From Pirellulaceae bacterium (GTDB taxonomy: Bacteria > Planctomycetota > Planctomycetia > Pirellulales > Pirellulaceae), in NCBI GenBank assembly GCA_026004795.1, contig BPJV01000009.1, positions 175,721-239,720 of the forward strand: a stretch of 64,000 nucleotides of DNA, read 5' to 3'. Position numbers and translations under genes: made by a program. Below are positions 8,854 through 18,664 of the stretch, piece by piece. The notes under the pieces are model-generated. The model worked only from the letters and a program-made list of their open reading frames with translations. It ran no database searches and was not told the origin of the DNA. The first letter of the stretch is position 1. Each line of letters begins with the position of its first letter.

Positions 8854-10035
8854 ATGGATAAACCTGGTGGGAAAGATCTACAAGCCGGCGACACCGTGGA
8901 ACTGTCGGTGTACGAACGTTACGCGGCGGCGGCCCAGGCTAGAGAAGAGGCGCTGTGTTGTCCGACCGAGTACCGTGAGGATTTGTTGGCGTTGATTCCC
9001 GAGGAGATCATCGAGAAAGACTACGGCTGTGGCGATCCGACAGTCCACGTGCATCCGGGCGACACGGTGGTGGATCTGGGCAGTGGCGGTGGCAAACTCT
9101 GTTATATGATGGCACAGGTCGTCGGCAACCAAGGGCGAGTCATCGGAGTCGACTGCAATCAACAGATGCTGGCCCTGGCGAGGAAATACCAGCCCGTGAT
9201 GGCCGAACGACTGGGTTATGCCAACGTGCAGTTCCGCTACGGGATGATCCAGGATTTGCAGTTGGACCTCGATCGCTTGGGAGAGGAACTGCAGCGCGCT
9301 CCGATTGCATCACCCGCCGACTGGATACGCCTGCGACAAATCGAGGACCGGTTGCGTCGTGAGGCGCCGATGATCGAAAGTGCCAGCGTTGATTGTGTGG
9401 TATCCAACTGCGTATTGAATCTGGTCCGCGCCCAGGATCGCCGGCAACTGTTCTCGGAGATCTATCGCGTGCTCAAGCCTGGTGGACGAGCGGCAATCAG
9501 CGATATCGTGGCCGACGAGGATGTCCCAGAAGTTCTCCAGCGGGATCCACAGTTGTGGTCGGGGTGCATTTCCGGCGCCTTCCGCGAGGATCGATTTCTG
9601 GAGGCATTCGAACAAGCTGGTTTTCAGGGTATCGAATTGTTCAGTCGCCAGCAGACGCCGTGGCGAACCGTCGAGGGAATCGAATTCCGCTCGGTCACCG
9701 TCGTCGCTTATAAACCCGATGAAGGTCCTTGTTTGGAACGCCACCAAGCCGTCATCTATCGTGGCCCCTTCAAGAAAGTCAGCGATGACGATGGCCACGT
9801 CTTTTATCGCGGCGTGAGGACGGCAGTATGCGATAAGACGTACCATGCGCTCCAGCAACCACCCTACCGCGGTTACTTCGAGCCGGTTCCACCACGGCAT
9901 GAGGTGCCGTTGAACGAGGCGCGACCATTCGATTGTCGTAGCCACCGGGTTCGGTCTCCTCAAGAAACGAAAGGTGACGATTACCGGTTCACGACAGATA
10001 CCTCAGGCCCTGGTTGTGGTCCGAGCTGTTGTTGA
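8854..10035 (+). CDS. arsM: ArsM-like arsenite S-adenosylmethyltransferase
   Basis: A 393-residue SAM-dependent methyltransferase. The SAM-binding motif is VVDLGSGGGKLCYMM near residues 72-86, followed by the acidic loop IGVDCNQQML. Cysteines expected for As(III) binding are present in EALCCPTEY (residues 35-36), VSNCVLNL and near WSGCISG. After the methyltransferase domain there is a C-terminal extension ending in a cysteine cluster, GPGCGPSCC. The gene has a good ribosome site (TAGGAGG about 13 bp upstream of ATG) and is followed by arsS. The arsM-arsS pairing is known from arsenosugar synthesis loci, so the likely role is methylation of trivalent arsenic feeding ArsS. An alternative is a detoxifying ArsM working alone. 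Cytoplasmic. Confidence 0.85.
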   Translation: MDKPGGKDLQAGDTVELSVYERYAAAAQAREEALCCPTEYREDLLALIPEEIIEKDYGCGDPTVHVHPGDTVVDLGSGGGKLCYMMAQVVGNQGRVIGVDCNQQMLALARKYQPVMAERLGYANVQFRYGMIQDLQLDLDRLGEELQRAPIASPADWIRLRQIEDRLRREAPMIESASVDCVVSNCVLNLVRAQDRRQLFSEIYRVLKPGGRAAISDIVADEDVPEVLQRDPQLWSGCISGAFREDRFLEAFEQAGFQGIELFSRQQTPWRTVEGIEFRSVTVVAYKPDEGPCLERHQAVIYRGPFKKVSDDDGHVFYRGVRTAVCDKTYHALQQPPYRGYFEPVPPRHEVPLNEARPFDCRSHRVRSPQETKGDDYRFTTDTSGPGCGPSCC

Positions 10036-10078
10036 ATCGAACCGCGTCGTTGGAGTCCTACGAAAGGATAGCTCGATC

Positions 10079-11140
10079 ATGGTCAAACTTACGTTACAGC
10101 GCGAGGGACACGTGCTGGCCAGTCCCTCTGCCCAGCGTGCCCTTTTGGAACGGCAGGCGCACTTGCCTTCATTCGCTCACCAGGTGAGTGAAGCGACCGG
10201 CGACCAATTGCGCACTTGCGGCATCGATGTCTTGCAAGTCAATGTCGGCCGGGTGTGCAACCAGACGTGTACCCATTGCCACGTCGACGCAGGCCCCGAT
10301 CGAAAGGAGAGCATGACGGGCGAAGTGGCCGACGCGTGCTTGCGATTCCTGGATCGAGCCGGGGTGGGAACGCTGGACATCACCGGCGGAGCCCCCGAGA
10401 TGAATCCCCACTTTCGGTACCTGGTGCAAGGCGCACGCCAATTGGGATGCCGAGTCCTCGACCGTTGCAATCTGACGATCTTATTGGCTCCCGGATACGA
10501 AGATATGGCCGAATTCCTGGCGGACCACCAGGTAGACATGATCGCTTCCCTGCCCTGCTATCTGGAAGAAAACGTCGATCGGCAACGTGGTGATCGAGTT
10601 TTTCGACGATCGATTACGGCATTGCAGCGGTTGAATGCACTGGGCTACGGCATGCCGGGAAGTCCGTTGGTGCTTTCCCTCGTCTACAATCCGCTCGGTC
10701 CTTCGCTGCCGCCCGATCAAGCCGAATTGGAGTCGCAGTACCGACAGGAGCTGCTCCGTCGATACGGCATCCAGTTCACGAATCTGTACACGATCACCAA
10801 CATGCCGATCAGCCGCTTTCTGGTCGACCTGGTCGAGCGTGGACAGTTCGATGAGTATCTCCACCAGCTCGTTCAGGCGTTCAATCCGTCCACAATTGAT
10901 GGGTTGATGTGTCGTCATATGCTGTCCGTCGATTGGCAGGGCCATTTGTTCGACTGCGATTTCAACCAGATGCTCGATCTTCCGATCAGGGGAGGCCCGA
11001 AGCGCATTCAAGATTGCACCGACGAGCAACTCGAGCAGTTAATGCATCGTCCCATCGTCACCGGACGCCATTGCTACGGTTGCACCGCGGGATGTGGTTC
11101 CAGTTGCCAAGGCAGCCTGACGTCAAGTTCGCCCTCGTGA
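10079..11140 (+). CDS. arsS: ArsS-type radical SAM protein
   Basis: A 353-residue radical SAM enzyme. The [4Fe-4S] motif CNQTCTHCHVDAGP has cysteines at residues 60, 64 and 67 (CX3CX2C). A C-terminal cysteine-rich region (CYGCTAGCGSSC) fits the auxiliary-cluster domain of this family. ArsS is proposed to transfer the 5'-deoxyadenosyl group of SAM to dimethylarsenite in arsenosugar synthesis. The ATG at 10079 is preferred: it falls 43 bp after the arsM stop and follows a weak AAGGA site, whereas the open frame back to 9974 overlaps arsM. Adjacency to the ArsM-like gene supports the role; the final product is inferred. Confidence 0.88.
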   Translation: MVKLTLQREGHVLASPSAQRALLERQAHLPSFAHQVSEATGDQLRTCGIDVLQVNVGRVCNQTCTHCHVDAGPDRKESMTGEVADACLRFLDRAGVGTLDITGGAPEMNPHFRYLVQGARQLGCRVLDRCNLTILLAPGYEDMAEFLADHQVDMIASLPCYLEENVDRQRGDRVFRRSITALQRLNALGYGMPGSPLVLSLVYNPLGPSLPPDQAELESQYRQELLRRYGIQFTNLYTITNMPISRFLVDLVERGQFDEYLHQLVQAFNPSTIDGLMCRHMLSVDWQGHLFDCDFNQMLDLPIRGGPKRIQDCTDEQLEQLMHRPIVTGRHCYGCTAGCGSSCQGSLTSSSPS

Positions 11141-11423
11141 TCCTGGTCTAGGATATGAGTGATGGAACCAGACGATGCGAGAAGACGACAGCCGCGCGAC
11201 CGGACTCGGCCGCGCGGTGGAATAGCCCGCCGAAGCCCGCTCGGTGCGCTTCGCGTACCCACTACGCCGGGAGCAACCGCCTTGGTAACGATGGCGTTTG
11301 GCAACAGTTCGGCAGGCCAGCGAGAGATCTAAGTTACGGCCTGCATGGCATCAGGCCCCAAGCACTCGTCTCGCTAACCGGAATCGCTAGCGCATCAAAT
11401 CGTCCTCGAGGAGGCCGCCTCGG

Positions 11424-12200
11424 ATGGGAACGAAGCACGAGCAGAAACAAAGGAAGGAATCGACGATCGAGGCACGCGCAAATCGTCGAATCAGACGCAA
11501 GTTATTGCTGATCGCCCTGGTCGTTATCGCGATGCTGGTGAGCTACTGGCAGTTTGCCGACACCCTGTCCATGCAATCGCTGGCGGCCAGAGAAGCAGAG
11601 TTGAGGGCTTGGCAGCGAGAGCATCCCTGGGTGGCCTATGGAGTGGCGTTTGCGGCGTACGTGTTGATCACCGGTCTGTCGCTGCCGGGGGCGACGGTGC
11701 TGACGCTCGCCTGTGGCTGGTTCTTCGGATGGGTGCGGGGCGTGGTGCTGGTCAGTTTCGCCTCGACGACTGGGGCCACAGTCGCTTTCCTTGTCAGCCG
11801 TTACCTGCTGCGCGATACCATTGTTCATCGTTTCGGTGACCGCTTGAAGGACTTCGATCGTGCTTTGGAACGCGAAGGGCCGTACTACCTTTTGATGCTC
11901 CGGCTCATCCCTGCCGTTCCCTTTTTCGTGATTAACGTCGTGATGGGTTTGACGCCCATGCGTGTCCGTACGTTTTGGTGGGTGAGTCAGTTGGGCATGT
12001 TGCCGGGGACCATCGTGTACGTCTATGCGGGGGCGGCCGTGCCGGATTTGCACACGCTTGCATCAAAAGGTGTGGAAGGTATTCTCAGCCCGCGGCTGAT
12101 GTTCGCCTTCGCGTTACTGGGGCTGATGCCACTGCTTCTGCGCAAGGTGGCCGATCGTTGGGGGCCTCGCCGTGCCGCCGCTGCAATAGAAAGCAAGTAG
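11424..12200 (+). CDS. TVP38/TMEM64 (VTT-domain) membrane protein
   Basis: A 258-residue inner-membrane protein. A basic N-terminal stretch precedes a first membrane helix (about residues 27-43), then the VTT/SNARE-associated domain with the family-typical LPGATVLTLACGWFFG and a re-entrant loop FASTTGATVAFLVSRYLLRD, and the segment RLIPAVPFFVINVVMG. The start ATG at 11424 has GAGGAGG about nine bases upstream. The stop is 16 bp before the mercuric-reductase-like gene, so the two probably form an operon; this pairing recurs in bacteria. Related DedA/VTT proteins act in lipid scrambling and envelope homeostasis, but the role here is unknown. A 283-bp space separates it from arsS and contains a GC-rich inverted repeat (11192-11217) without a T run. 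Confidence 0.82.
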   Translation: MGTKHEQKQRKESTIEARANRRIRRKLLLIALVVIAMLVSYWQFADTLSMQSLAAREAELRAWQREHPWVAYGVAFAAYVLITGLSLPGATVLTLACGWFFGWVRGVVLVSFASTTGATVAFLVSRYLLRDTIVHRFGDRLKDFDRALEREGPYYLLMLRLIPAVPFFVINVVMGLTPMRVRTFWWVSQLGMLPGTIVYVYAGAAVPDLHTLASKGVEGILSPRLMFAFALLGLMPLLLRKVADRWGPRRAAAAIESK

Positions 12201-12216
12201 AGTTTAAGGACCTCGC

Positions 12217-13740
12217 ATGGATTATCGAATTGTTCTTCAGCCCGACGATGAGTTCAATCGGCAATTGGAGGCCAATGTACGTCCGCCCCAATGGGTGAAT
12301 CCCACCCCCGACGGGCCGTACAATCTAGTGGTCATCGGCGCGGGAACAGCCGGCTTGGTAGCCGCAGCGGGTGCCGCCGGCTTGGGGGCGAAAGTCGCGT
12401 TGATCGAACGAGGACTGATGGGTGGCGATTGCTTGAACGTCGGCTGTGTGCCGTCGAAAGCGCTGCTCAGCGCTGCTCGTGCCGCTCGTCAACTCCACCG
12501 GGCGTCGGAGTTGGGAATCGATCTGGAGAATACCTCCGTCGATCCAGATTTCGAACGCGTCATGCAGCGGATGCGGCGATTGCGGGCGGCGATCAGTCCT
12601 CACGACTCGGCGGCAAGATTCCGTGATTTGGGCGTCGATGTGTTCTTGGGACAAGCGCGCTTCACGAGTCCCAGAACGGTCGAAGTGGACGGCCGCCAAC
12701 TGCGGTTCAGCAAAGCGCTGATCGCAACGGGTGCTCGCGCCGCCGCCCCTCCCATTGCGGGGTTGAGCGAGGTTCCCTACCTGACCAACGAAACCCTCTT
12801 TTCGTTGACCGAGTTACCGCGTCGCATGGGCGTCATCGGCGCCGGTCCCGTAGGCTGTGAGATGGCGCAAGCATTTGCGAATTTCGGTGCCGACGTCCTG
12901 TTGGTCGAGACTGCCCACGGCGTCCTTCCCAAAGAGGATCGGGACGCAGCGATGCGCGTGCAGCAGGCGCTGGAGAGCGATGGAGTGCGGCTGTTATGCT
13001 GTGGAAAGCAGCTTGAAGTGAGGAGAGAAGATGATGGCATTCGATTGAAGGTCTCGTCTCACGGTGAACAATACGACGCAACCGTCGATCAGTTGCTCGT
13101 TGCCGTGGGACGGGCGCCCAACGTACAAGGGTTGGGACTCGAGTCGGCCGAAGTCGAATACGATGAACGCGAAGGGATACAGGTCGATGATCGCTTGCGG
13201 ACCACCAACCGCCGCATTTTCGCTGCTGGCGACGTTTGCTCCACCTATAAATTCACTCACGCCGCCGATTTTTTGGCGCGGATTGCCCTGCAAAATGCTC
13301 TTTTCCCGAGTCGGGCGAAGGCGAGCAAGCTGACGATTCCGTGGTGCACCTATACCAGTCCGGAGCTGGCACAGGTCGGCCTCACGCGGGAGCAGGCGAC
13401 CGAGCAAGAAATCGAGTTCGATTGCTACACGCAGCACTTTCGCGAGGTGGATCGAGCCATCCTCGAAGACACCACGGAGGGGTTCGTTCGTGTCCTTACT
13501 CGATCAGGAACGGACAAGCTCATCGGTGCCACCATCGTCGGCCCCCATGCTGGCGATATGATCGGGGAACTGACTCAGGCGATGCAATACAAGTTGGGAT
13601 TGAAACAAATCGGCAGTACCATCCATCCCTATCCAACGCTGGGTGAAGCGATCCGACGACTTGGTGATCAATACCATCGCACACGGCTCACTCCCTGGAT
13701 AAAAAGAGTGCTCGCGTGGTGGTTGCGCCTGCATCGCTAG
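12217..13740 (+). CDS. Mercuric-reductase-like FAD pyridine nucleotide-disulphide oxidoreductase
   Basis: A 507-residue flavoprotein disulphide reductase. FAD-binding GAGTAG is at residues 41-46, the redox-active pair is Cys72/Cys77 in GGDCLNVGCVPSK, the NAD(P) domain follows (GVIGAGPVGCEMA), a second FAD motif is FAAGDVC, and the dimerisation domain ends with HPYPTLGEAIRR. It lacks an N-terminal HMA metal-binding domain and the C-terminal vicinal cysteines that true MerA uses for Hg(II), so the substrate is probably not mercury; automatic annotation as mercuric reductase should be treated with care. It follows a TVP38 gene by 16 bp and lies downstream of arsM-arsS, so a thiol- or arsenic-related redox role is possible. 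Cytoplasmic or membrane-associated through the basic, Trp-rich end. Confidence 0.85.
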   Translation: MDYRIVLQPDDEFNRQLEANVRPPQWVNPTPDGPYNLVVIGAGTAGLVAAAGAAGLGAKVALIERGLMGGDCLNVGCVPSKALLSAARAARQLHRASELGIDLENTSVDPDFERVMQRMRRLRAAISPHDSAARFRDLGVDVFLGQARFTSPRTVEVDGRQLRFSKALIATGARAAAPPIAGLSEVPYLTNETLFSLTELPRRMGVIGAGPVGCEMAQAFANFGADVLLVETAHGVLPKEDRDAAMRVQQALESDGVRLLCCGKQLEVRREDDGIRLKVSSHGEQYDATVDQLLVAVGRAPNVQGLGLESAEVEYDEREGIQVDDRLRTTNRRIFAAGDVCSTYKFTHAADFLARIALQNALFPSRAKASKLTIPWCTYTSPELAQVGLTREQATEQEIEFDCYTQHFREVDRAILEDTTEGFVRVLTRSGTDKLIGATIVGPHAGDMIGELTQAMQYKLGLKQIGSTIHPYPTLGEAIRRLGDQYHRTRLTPWIKRVLAWWLRLHR

Positions 13741-14732
13741 TCGCCCAAGATTCAGTATAGCCGCTGGTGCATGCCTTTCGATCTGTTCAGTTCGCTGACT
13801 GTCAGGGTATGAACGGTATCATCGGCACATCGCGCTGCTGTAGAGTTGACCCTGGTTGTCGAAGCATACCACGTGTAGGGCATCAACGATGCGGTGCGGT
13901 GCATCAGGCTATAGCGGCACCGGAACAGCGACTAGAACATGACCATGCAACGGAGTGACTAGCTTGCCATCTTGTCTGCTCCCCCTCGCTCCCCTGCCGT
14001 ATCATCGACCAGCGATTGTGAACAGCAATCTAATGGAAGGTATTCGCAGTCAATACGCTTGCCCAGGTAGCCTGAGTGATGGAGGCATGAACAATTGCCG
14101 CTCACAAAAAAGACGGTGGCCTGAATGGCAGAACATCGCCCGCACGCGTAACCTTGCAGTTCAGTGGCGGGTGGCCAACAAAGGAATTCCATTTTTCGGC
14201 GAGCGTAGTTCTATGTCTTTTTCTTTCAGTCCGTCTTCGTTGTTGTCTTTGTCTTCTTCTTCTTCTTCTTCTTCTTCGCCTTCATTTCGTCGCGCGGCGA
14301 CGCCATGATGATCGATCGGTCATTTCTGACCGGGTGGTCGCGTTCCCCAATCCCCCGGACGCGTCGCGTAGCTGTGAGGCTTAACCGACGAAATGAAATA
14401 GGGAACAGCTTCGCACTTACCAAATCCGTTGGTCATGCTGGCATTTTGGAAAGTAGCAGAACGGAGCTCATGGGAATAGCGAGCGGTTGCCTCGCCCTCT
14501 TGAGACGTAGAAATCTTTAGGTGTCTCGCATGAGAAACGGTGGATCCAAGATGCGGAGGGTGTCGATGGTTGTGCGCTCACCGCTTCCGCTCCATGATAG
14601 TACGTCAAGGGCGCGGTGGGAATGTTTTTTCCTTCGTTGGTTCCGACAAGTTGGTCCGGATTCTGGTGAAGTTCTTCGTTACTCCACGCGAGCCATAAAA
14701 GGCGGTGCACGCATTGGCTAGGAAGAGGTCCA
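13741..14732. other. Gene-poor region of about 1 kb
   Basis: No gene is supported here. Open frames on both strands are short, lack ribosome sites and show no family features. A TTC microsatellite lies at 14254-14277. The region separates the flavoprotein gene from threonine aldolase; it may be decayed coding sequence. Confidence 0.5.
14254..14277 (+). repeat. (TTC)8 trinucleotide repeat
   Basis: Eight perfect TTC units inside a pyrimidine-rich stretch. Read forward it would encode poly-Ser, read backward poly-Lys, but neither frame is a credible gene. Such tracts can vary in length by slippage. Confidence 0.9.
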
Positions 14733-15806
14733 GTGATTGATTTGAGAAGCGATACGGTTACGCAGCCTGATGCGGGAATGCGCCACGCCATGGCCTCAGC
14801 GGTGGTCGGGGACGATGTCTTGGATCGAGATCCCACGGTGGAGCGGTTACAAGAAGAACTGGCTTCTTTGCTGGGCAAAGAAGCCGCCTTGTTTGTCCCT
14901 AGCGGGACCATGGCCAATCTCATCGCACTGCGCGTGCATTGTCAACCTGGCGATGAATTCATCTGTGAACGTGGTTGTCACCTCTACACCTACGAGCAAG
15001 GTGGTTACGCGCAGGTGTGGGGTATCGCCGTGCAGCCCGTCGACGGCGCGCATGGCGTGTTGAGGCTCGACCAGGTAGCTTCCCTCCCGCGTCCCCACAA
15101 CGAACACTTTGCCCGCACACGCCTTCTTACTATCGAGAACACGCACAACCGAGGCGGGGGAACCATCCAACCGTGGCAAGAAGTCGATCGCCTGTGCTGT
15201 TGGGCACATGAAAATGGATTGACGACGCATATGGACGGCGCGCGACTGTTTCATGCCGAGGCCGCCACCGGCATTCCCGTCCAGCGATGGGCCGCGGGGT
15301 TCGATACGGTCAGTATTTGTTTTTCTAAAGGATTAGGGGCGCCAGTGGGGTCCGCCCTGGTGGGAGATCGACAACGGATCGAGCAAGCGCGCCGCCTTCG
15401 TAAAGTCCTCGGTGGCGGCATGCGTCAAGTGGGAGTGATGGCAGCGGCTGCCCTCTATGCTCTGCACCACAACCGCAGCCGTCTATCCACTGATCACCTG
15501 CATGCGCAACTATTAGCTCAGGCGATCGCTACCACCCCTGGATTGGCTCTCGACCCCGAGCCTCAGACGAATATCGTTGTGTTTCGGATCGATCCCTCGT
15601 TGGCCACTGCTGAACAGTTTGTGGAACGTCTGCAGGAACATGGGGTCCTGGGGTTGGTTTTCGGTCCCCAACGGGTACGGCTGGTCACCCACCTCAACAT
15701 CAGCCCAGAGGACGTTGGCTACGCTGGTGACGCAATAATAAAGACGGCTGCGGTCCTAGCCAGGTCAGGGCACAACCCAGCAGTTCCGCAGCCGCGGTTG
15801 GACTAG
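14733..15806 (+). CDS. ltaE: Low-specificity L-threonine aldolase
   Basis: A 357-residue PLP enzyme of the beta-eliminating lyase/threonine aldolase family, cleaving L-threonine or L-allo-threonine to glycine and acetaldehyde. The family-typical N terminus is [20 protein letters not shown], followed by [14 protein letters not shown], then [22 protein letters not shown], and [13 protein letters not shown] containing the PLP-binding lysine. The start is GTG at 14733 with AGGAAGAGG just upstream (14720-14728). Length and motifs are normal. It is convergent with the next gene, with a 22-bp gap, and no terminator was noticed between them. Confidence 0.95.
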   Translation: MIDLRSDTVTQPDAGMRHAMASAVVGDDVLDRDPTVERLQEELASLLGKEAALFVPSGTMANLIALRVHCQPGDEFICERGCHLYTYEQGGYAQVWGIAVQPVDGAHGVLRLDQVASLPRPHNEHFARTRLLTIENTHNRGGGTIQPWQEVDRLCCWAHENGLTTHMDGARLFHAEAATGIPVQRWAAGFDTVSICFSKGLGAPVGSALVGDRQRIEQARRLRKVLGGGMRQVGVMAAAALYALHHNRSRLSTDHLHAQLLAQAIATTPGLALDPEPQTNIVVFRIDPSLATAEQFVERLQEHGVLGLVFGPQRVRLVTHLNISPEDVGYAGDAIIKTAAVLARSGHNPAVPQPRLD

Positions 15807-15828
15807 TCGAACGTGTGCGATCTCCGAC

Positions 15829-17343
15829 TTAGAAGGGTAGACCGGGCACTTCGACCGGCAATTGCGGGATCTCCAACCCACCGGAGGGAACCTCGATATC
15901 AGGATCGATGGTGGGAACGGGCAAACCCTCGGTCGGAACTCGTACCTCGGGAAGATCGGGCGAGGTAACTCGGCCGCGAGCCTTCCCTTCGACTCGCCCC
16001 GACCCGCGAACGGTCGTCCCCTCCGATAGGAAAGGAATCTGTGGTAAGCGCAACACAGAATCAACCCGTCCATCGGCCGCCGTATTGCTTTCCACGGACA
16101 ACCGCTGATCCAGAACTTGCCGAGTCGTTTCCACGGCACCGACGATCTGGTCACGCACGTCGTTGGCAAGTTGCTCAAACCGTTGCCCGGTGCCCGATCG
16201 CACCACCCGTGAGAGCAAGTTTCCAGTCACCATTTGATCGACGTAATCAACGGCCCGATTGCTACGGATGAAGTCGAGCTGCTCCGCTAACGTGGCTCGC
16301 GGACGGTAGTCGGGATGGCGAGTGAAGAAGTCGAACCACCGCTGCACGTTGTCGACAAATTGGCCATTGGAAGTCCACTGGTAATAGCCTAGCAACGGAT
16401 CTCGGTGTTGCTCAGCATATCGGAACCACGGCCGAAAACGATTCCCATTGGCATCTCCGTAATAATCTCCGTAGACGTAGAGGCCGGTGCGCGGATTGAC
16501 AAATAGATGCAACAACAATGGCGCCCCGGTCGACCAGATAGCGCGGGGAGTAAAAGCGATTCGCGTCCCCGCGTTCCCGGAGGAACGAAAGCGAACCGGA
16601 GCGAATAATTGTCCTCTACCTGCCAATCGGTAATCCCAGTAACCATCTACGAAGACCACTCGATTGCCAACGCGGTTGTAGCGGGCGGGCACCCATACCC
16701 AGCCGCGTTGATGGCGCGCCCAAAACCCAGGCCGCCACTGGTAATCGCCGTCCTCATAGACCCAATATCCAGGAACATAGAAATGTTCGGGAGAGGGTTG
16801 CGGCGACGACGGTCCCGCTTCCCGGCTCTCCGGTGGCGGAGGTAGGTAGCCCACCTCAGCCCCGGCTCGGGCCCACATGCCCGGACGCCATTGGTAGCCG
16901 CCATCTACCTCTGCCCAGTAACCGGGTACCCACTGGCGTCCCGGAGGAACATTGCGCCAATAACCACTGATCCAGAGAAAATCGTTCTGGTCGTCGTCAT
17001 AGTACCAATAGCCGGGGATCCACATCACGTTTCTTCCCACGGGTTTGTAATCAGGAGGCGTCTCCTTGATGGGTTCCGGCGGCTGTTGCTTGATTACCGG
17101 AAACTCCACGGCGTCTTTGGTGAACGCGGTGGCAAAAGATTCGTGAAGCGGCCCGCGAGTCAACACCTCGACGTCGGCACCGACTTCCGCATTGACCTCC
17201 TCCGGTGCAGGCGGGGGAAGTTCATCCTGCTGAGCGACGGCAGAGGTCACGTACAACACGGAGCCGGCGGTGAGCAATATCCCCCATCGACTCCACCATG
17301 ATGCATGGGAACGGCACTGTGAATGGTTCACTTGATATTCCAT
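15829..17343 (-). CDS. Exported YXWGXW-repeat protein
   Basis: A 504-residue exported protein. A signal peptide is visible (WGILLTAGSVLYVTSAVAQQ, cleavage probably after AVA). The mature N-terminal half contains many short Trp/Tyr/Gly/Pro repeats: MWIPGYWYYD, LWISGYWRN, QWVPGYWAEV, QWRPGMWAR, YVPGYWVYED, YQWRPGFW and VWVPARYNR, the YXWGXW-type repeats common in planctomycete cell-surface proteins. The C-terminal part is Val/Pro-rich with PDLPEVRVPTEGLPVP-like motifs. The ATG at 17343 has GGAGAGAAG upstream and puts the signal peptide at the right distance; longer frames do not. Function unknown; a periplasmic or surface structural or binding role is likely. Confidence 0.8.
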   Translation of the reverse strand: MEYQVNHSQCRSHASWWSRWGILLTAGSVLYVTSAVAQQDELPPPAPEEVNAEVGADVEVLTRGPLHESFATAFTKDAVEFPVIKQQPPEPIKETPPDYKPVGRNVMWIPGYWYYDDDQNDFLWISGYWRNVPPGRQWVPGYWAEVDGGYQWRPGMWARAGAEVGYLPPPPESREAGPSSPQPSPEHFYVPGYWVYEDGDYQWRPGFWARHQRGWVWVPARYNRVGNRVVFVDGYWDYRLAGRGQLFAPVRFRSSGNAGTRIAFTPRAIWSTGAPLLLHLFVNPRTGLYVYGDYYGDANGNRFRPWFRYAEQHRDPLLGYYQWTSNGQFVDNVQRWFDFFTRHPDYRPRATLAEQLDFIRSNRAVDYVDQMVTGNLLSRVVRSGTGQRFEQLANDVRDQIVGAVETTRQVLDQRLSVESNTAADGRVDSVLRLPQIPFLSEGTTVRGSGRVEGKARGRVTSPDLPEVRVPTEGLPVPTIDPDIEVPSGGLEIPQLPVEVPGLPF

Positions 17344-17509
17344 AACACACTTCTCTCCATACCATTGAGTTTGAAAGGCTGCACAAATCCAAGGTCCCAC
17401 CGTGGATGCCGCAACCTCGATTGGACCGCCGCCGACTCGCGCGAGTCGGAGGCAAACACGGCAATCCAAATGTAGCTACTATGCACATGGGCGTAGAACG
17501 AGTCGGCGG

Positions 17510-17842
17510 CTATTCGCCGTCGTCTTCCAGTTGGTCGGCTCGCTGTTCACCACGACGTTCGATCGCATCCGCCTGCGCTTCGCCCTGACGTTCGATGCGA
17601 TCGGCTGCCTCTTCCACCGCTTCGGTCTCCGCGTTACCGAAAACAGTGGTCCCGTCTGCCTCTCGCAAAGCGTCCGCTTGGGCATCGGCCGCTTCACGGA
17701 CGGTCTCAGCTTGCTCTTGCGTTTGCTCACGAACTTGTTCTGCTTGGCGGTCTCCTAGGGAATCATCGCAGCCACCTAGCAGTGCGAGTGATAGCATCCC
17801 GCATGCTGCCACACCGCCTACACGTCGAATACTCCTACGCAT
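17510..17842 (-). CDS. Small lipoprotein with Gln/Glu/Ala-rich coiled-coil
   Basis: A 110-residue protein. The N terminus MRRSIRRVGGVAACGML leads to the lipobox LALLGGC, so it should be cleaved and lipidated at that cysteine. The mature part is highly charged and heptad-like (QAEQVREQTQEQAETV, EAADRIERQGEAQADA, IERRGEQRADQLEDD), predicting a long amphipathic helix or coiled coil. The ATG at 17842 has GGGAGAGAAG a few bases upstream. Its short upstream extension in frame has no site. Function unknown; an envelope spacer or cell-wall-linked lipoprotein resembling Lpp in style is possible. Confidence 0.75.
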   Translation of the reverse strand: MRRSIRRVGGVAACGMLSLALLGGCDDSLGDRQAEQVREQTQEQAETVREAADAQADALREADGTTVFGNAETEAVEEAADRIERQGEAQADAIERRGEQRADQLEDDGE

Positions 17843-18106
17843 GTCTTCTCTCCCGTACATGGAATAGTGAATCAAGATCCTTGGGCAGCAGACGATCACA
17901 CGATCGATGCCTAGGTCGCACAAAGATTGATTCACAAGTGACGAACAGGAGGATCGAAGTGCATGCCCTGTGCCAAAGCAATGAAAATGCGCTTTCCACG
18001 GCATACGGCAAGGAGGGACGCCGGATGGTCAACCACATCGTGATCGGGAGTCGATCACGATGGACAGAATTCAACCGGGAAATGAAGGGGATCGGCCCAT
18101 TGCGAC

Positions 18107-18628
18107 TCAATTCGTGGAAGTCGTGTGAGCCACAGGGCCTCCCTCCACGGAGGTCAAATCTGAAGTGCAGTGAGGGCACCGAGTCGCTTTGAAAGCGATC
18201 GTTTCACGGCAGAATGGGCACTTCTTGGTGGTGGGTTCATCGGGAGCAGTGGGCGGTTCGCCAAACTGAGCATCGAGAGCATCATTCAATCGATTCACAC
18301 CGCGAATGATGAAGAACATGACCAACGCGACGAGGATCAAAGCGATCAAATCATTGATGAACATGCCATAATTGAGAGTCACTGCCCCTGACGCCTGGGC
18401 ATCTTTCAGCGTCGCCAATGGAGGCAGCTCCTCAGAGCCCTCACGGAGAACAATGTACATGTCCGAAAAGTCCATTCCACCGAGCAGCAGCCCAATGGGG
18501 GGCATGATGATGTTGTTCACCAGGGACTTGGCGACGGTGGTGAAGGAGGCTCCAACCGTAAATCCAATGGCCATATCGATCAAACTACCCCGTAGGACAA
18601 ATTTCTTAAACTCGCCGAGTATTGACAT
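18107..18628 (-). CDS. mscL: MscL mechanosensitive channel with C-terminal zinc ribbon
   Basis: A 173-residue homologue of MscL, the large-conductance channel that opens under membrane tension during hypo-osmotic shock. The N terminus [20 protein letters not shown] and the first membrane helix ([26 protein letters not shown]) are diagnostic; the second helix is [16 protein letters not shown]. MscL normally ends with a short helical bundle, but here residues about 145-165 add a CPFCRE...CPHC zinc-ribbon motif. The ATG at 18628 has GAGGAT upstream. It lies 36 bp downstream of the AI-2E-type permease on the same strand, suggesting a shared transcript. Confidence 0.9.
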   Translation of the reverse strand: MSILGEFKKFVLRGSLIDMAIGFTVGASFTTVAKSLVNNIIMPPIGLLLGGMDFSDMYIVLREGSEELPPLATLKDAQASGAVTLNYGMFINDLIALILVALVMFFIIRGVNRLNDALDAQFGEPPTAPDEPTTKKCPFCRETIAFKATRCPHCTSDLTSVEGGPVAHTTSTN

Positions 18629-18664
18629 GCCGTAAATCCTCAATCCGAATAAACGTGTTTTACT

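Noticed and set aside
12217..13740. Annotation of the flavoprotein as true mercuric reductase.
   Set aside because: It lacks the C-terminal vicinal cysteines and HMA domain, and no other mer genes are nearby.
14226..14423. A Lys-rich (KKKKKKKK) minus-strand frame, and its Ser-rich plus-strand counterpart.
   Set aside because: Both come from the TTC microsatellite; no ribosome site or conserved features.
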